64,000 nucleotides of DNA from assembly GCF_963678635.1 (NCBI RefSeq), contig NC_087071.1, positions 6,525,624-6,589,623 on the forward strand. Reading direction: 5' to 3'. The stretch comes from Symsagittifera roscoffensis. Its lineage: Eukaryota; Xenacoelomorpha; Acoela; Convolutidae. The position numbers were made by a program, and so were the translations under genes. Shown here in pieces: positions 63,640-64,000 of the stretch. The notes beneath the pieces were generated by a model. It saw only the letters and a program-made list of their open reading frames with translations, was not told the DNA's origin and did no database searches. Position 1 is the first letter of the stretch. Each line of letters opens with the position of its first letter.

Positions 63640-64000
63640 CTAAATTTTTGAACAAAATCTGGGCTTAAAGGAAAATATAAAACAAAATCTGAGCCTCAAG
63701 AAAAATATAAAACAAAATCTGGGCTTCAAGGAAAATATAAAACCAAATCTGGGCTTCAAAGAAAATATAAAACCAAATCTGGGCTTCAAGCAGAATAAAA
63801 AAAAACAAAATCTGGGCTTCAAGCAAAATAAAAAAAAACTAGGGCTTCAAGGAAAATAAAAAACAAAATCTGGGCTTCAAAGAAAAATTAAAACAAAAGC
63901 TGGGCTTCAAGAAAAAGATAAAACAAAATCTGGGCTTCAAGGAGAATAAAAAAACACAAAATCTGGGCTTCAAGGAAAATAAAAAAAAACTAGGGCTTCA
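63640..64000 (+). repeat. Minisatellite, unit about 30 bp, to the window edge
   Basis: CAAAATCTGGGCTTCAAGG followed by an A-rich stretch (AAAATATAAAA and variants) repeats about eleven times with unit lengths of 28-34 bp and continues past the window. The minus-strand frame 63,822-63,640 reflects only this repeat. Confidence 0.9.

Overview
The window is animal (invertebrate) nuclear DNA dominated by one family of giant Ty3/Gypsy-type LTR retrotransposon. The only host protein gene I recognise is an EF-hand mitochondrial aspartate/glutamate carrier (46,234-48,237, +). It is intronless over its coding region and preceded by a TTTCAG acceptor. I cannot name the host species: nothing host-specific beyond that carrier, some non-LTR retroelement debris and AT-rich intergenic DNA is present.

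Layout. (1) Element A, minus strand, runs from 25,041 off the left edge: 5' LTR 24,112-25,041, a long leader with a threefold duplicated segment, a frameshifted gag-pol pseudogene (7,075-16,631), then accessory ORFs 2-5 (1-6,778). (2) 25,042-26,006 is a scrap of LINE ORF1 with a PHD finger. (3) Element B, plus strand, 26,007-45,622, is young: 923-bp LTRs with only about three differences that I noticed, an uninterrupted 3,201-codon gag-pol frame, ORF5 and ORF6. It has lost about 4.75 kb that A retains (ORFs 2-4). (4) 45,623-53,389 holds a LINE RT scrap, the carrier gene and AT-rich intergenic DNA with tRNA-like and minisatellite debris. (5) Element C, plus strand, about 53,390-61,690, is an old, decayed, 5'-truncated relative with the end of gag-pol and ORFs 2-5. 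(6) 61,693-63,125 is a foldback (long terminal inverted repeat) element ending C. (7) The right edge is a roughly 30-bp minisatellite.

Reconstructed by comparing the three copies, the complete element would be about 24.4 kb: LTR (U3 about 520, R-U5 about 400) - 2.9 kb G-rich-repeat leader - gag-pol (two zinc knuckles, DTGA protease, YVDD reverse transcriptase, RNase H, HHCC/DDE integrase, GPF-like module, roughly 440-residue novel C-terminus) - spacer with a candidate splice acceptor - one very long accessory frame (N-terminal module, coiled coil, SGNH/GDSL hydrolase domain with all catalytic residues, two further unknown modules) - ORF5 (about 1,110 aa, unknown) - ORF6 (about 230 aa, unknown) - 3' UTR - LTR. 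ORF4/ORF5 meet in ATGA and ORF5/ORF6 in TGATG, the arrangement expected for termination-reinitiation.

The most unusual observations are: the SGNH-containing accessory block in the env position; a repeated TTGTCCGGGGAG motif that sits at the 3' LTR edge, at a 37-nt internal block conserved between very diverged copies, and three times at exact 66-nt spacing; and the triplicated R-U5-leader units of element A, whose junctions lie at a plausible transcription start and carry an inverted copy of the first nucleotides of R, as if reverse transcription had snapped back at the RNA 5' end.
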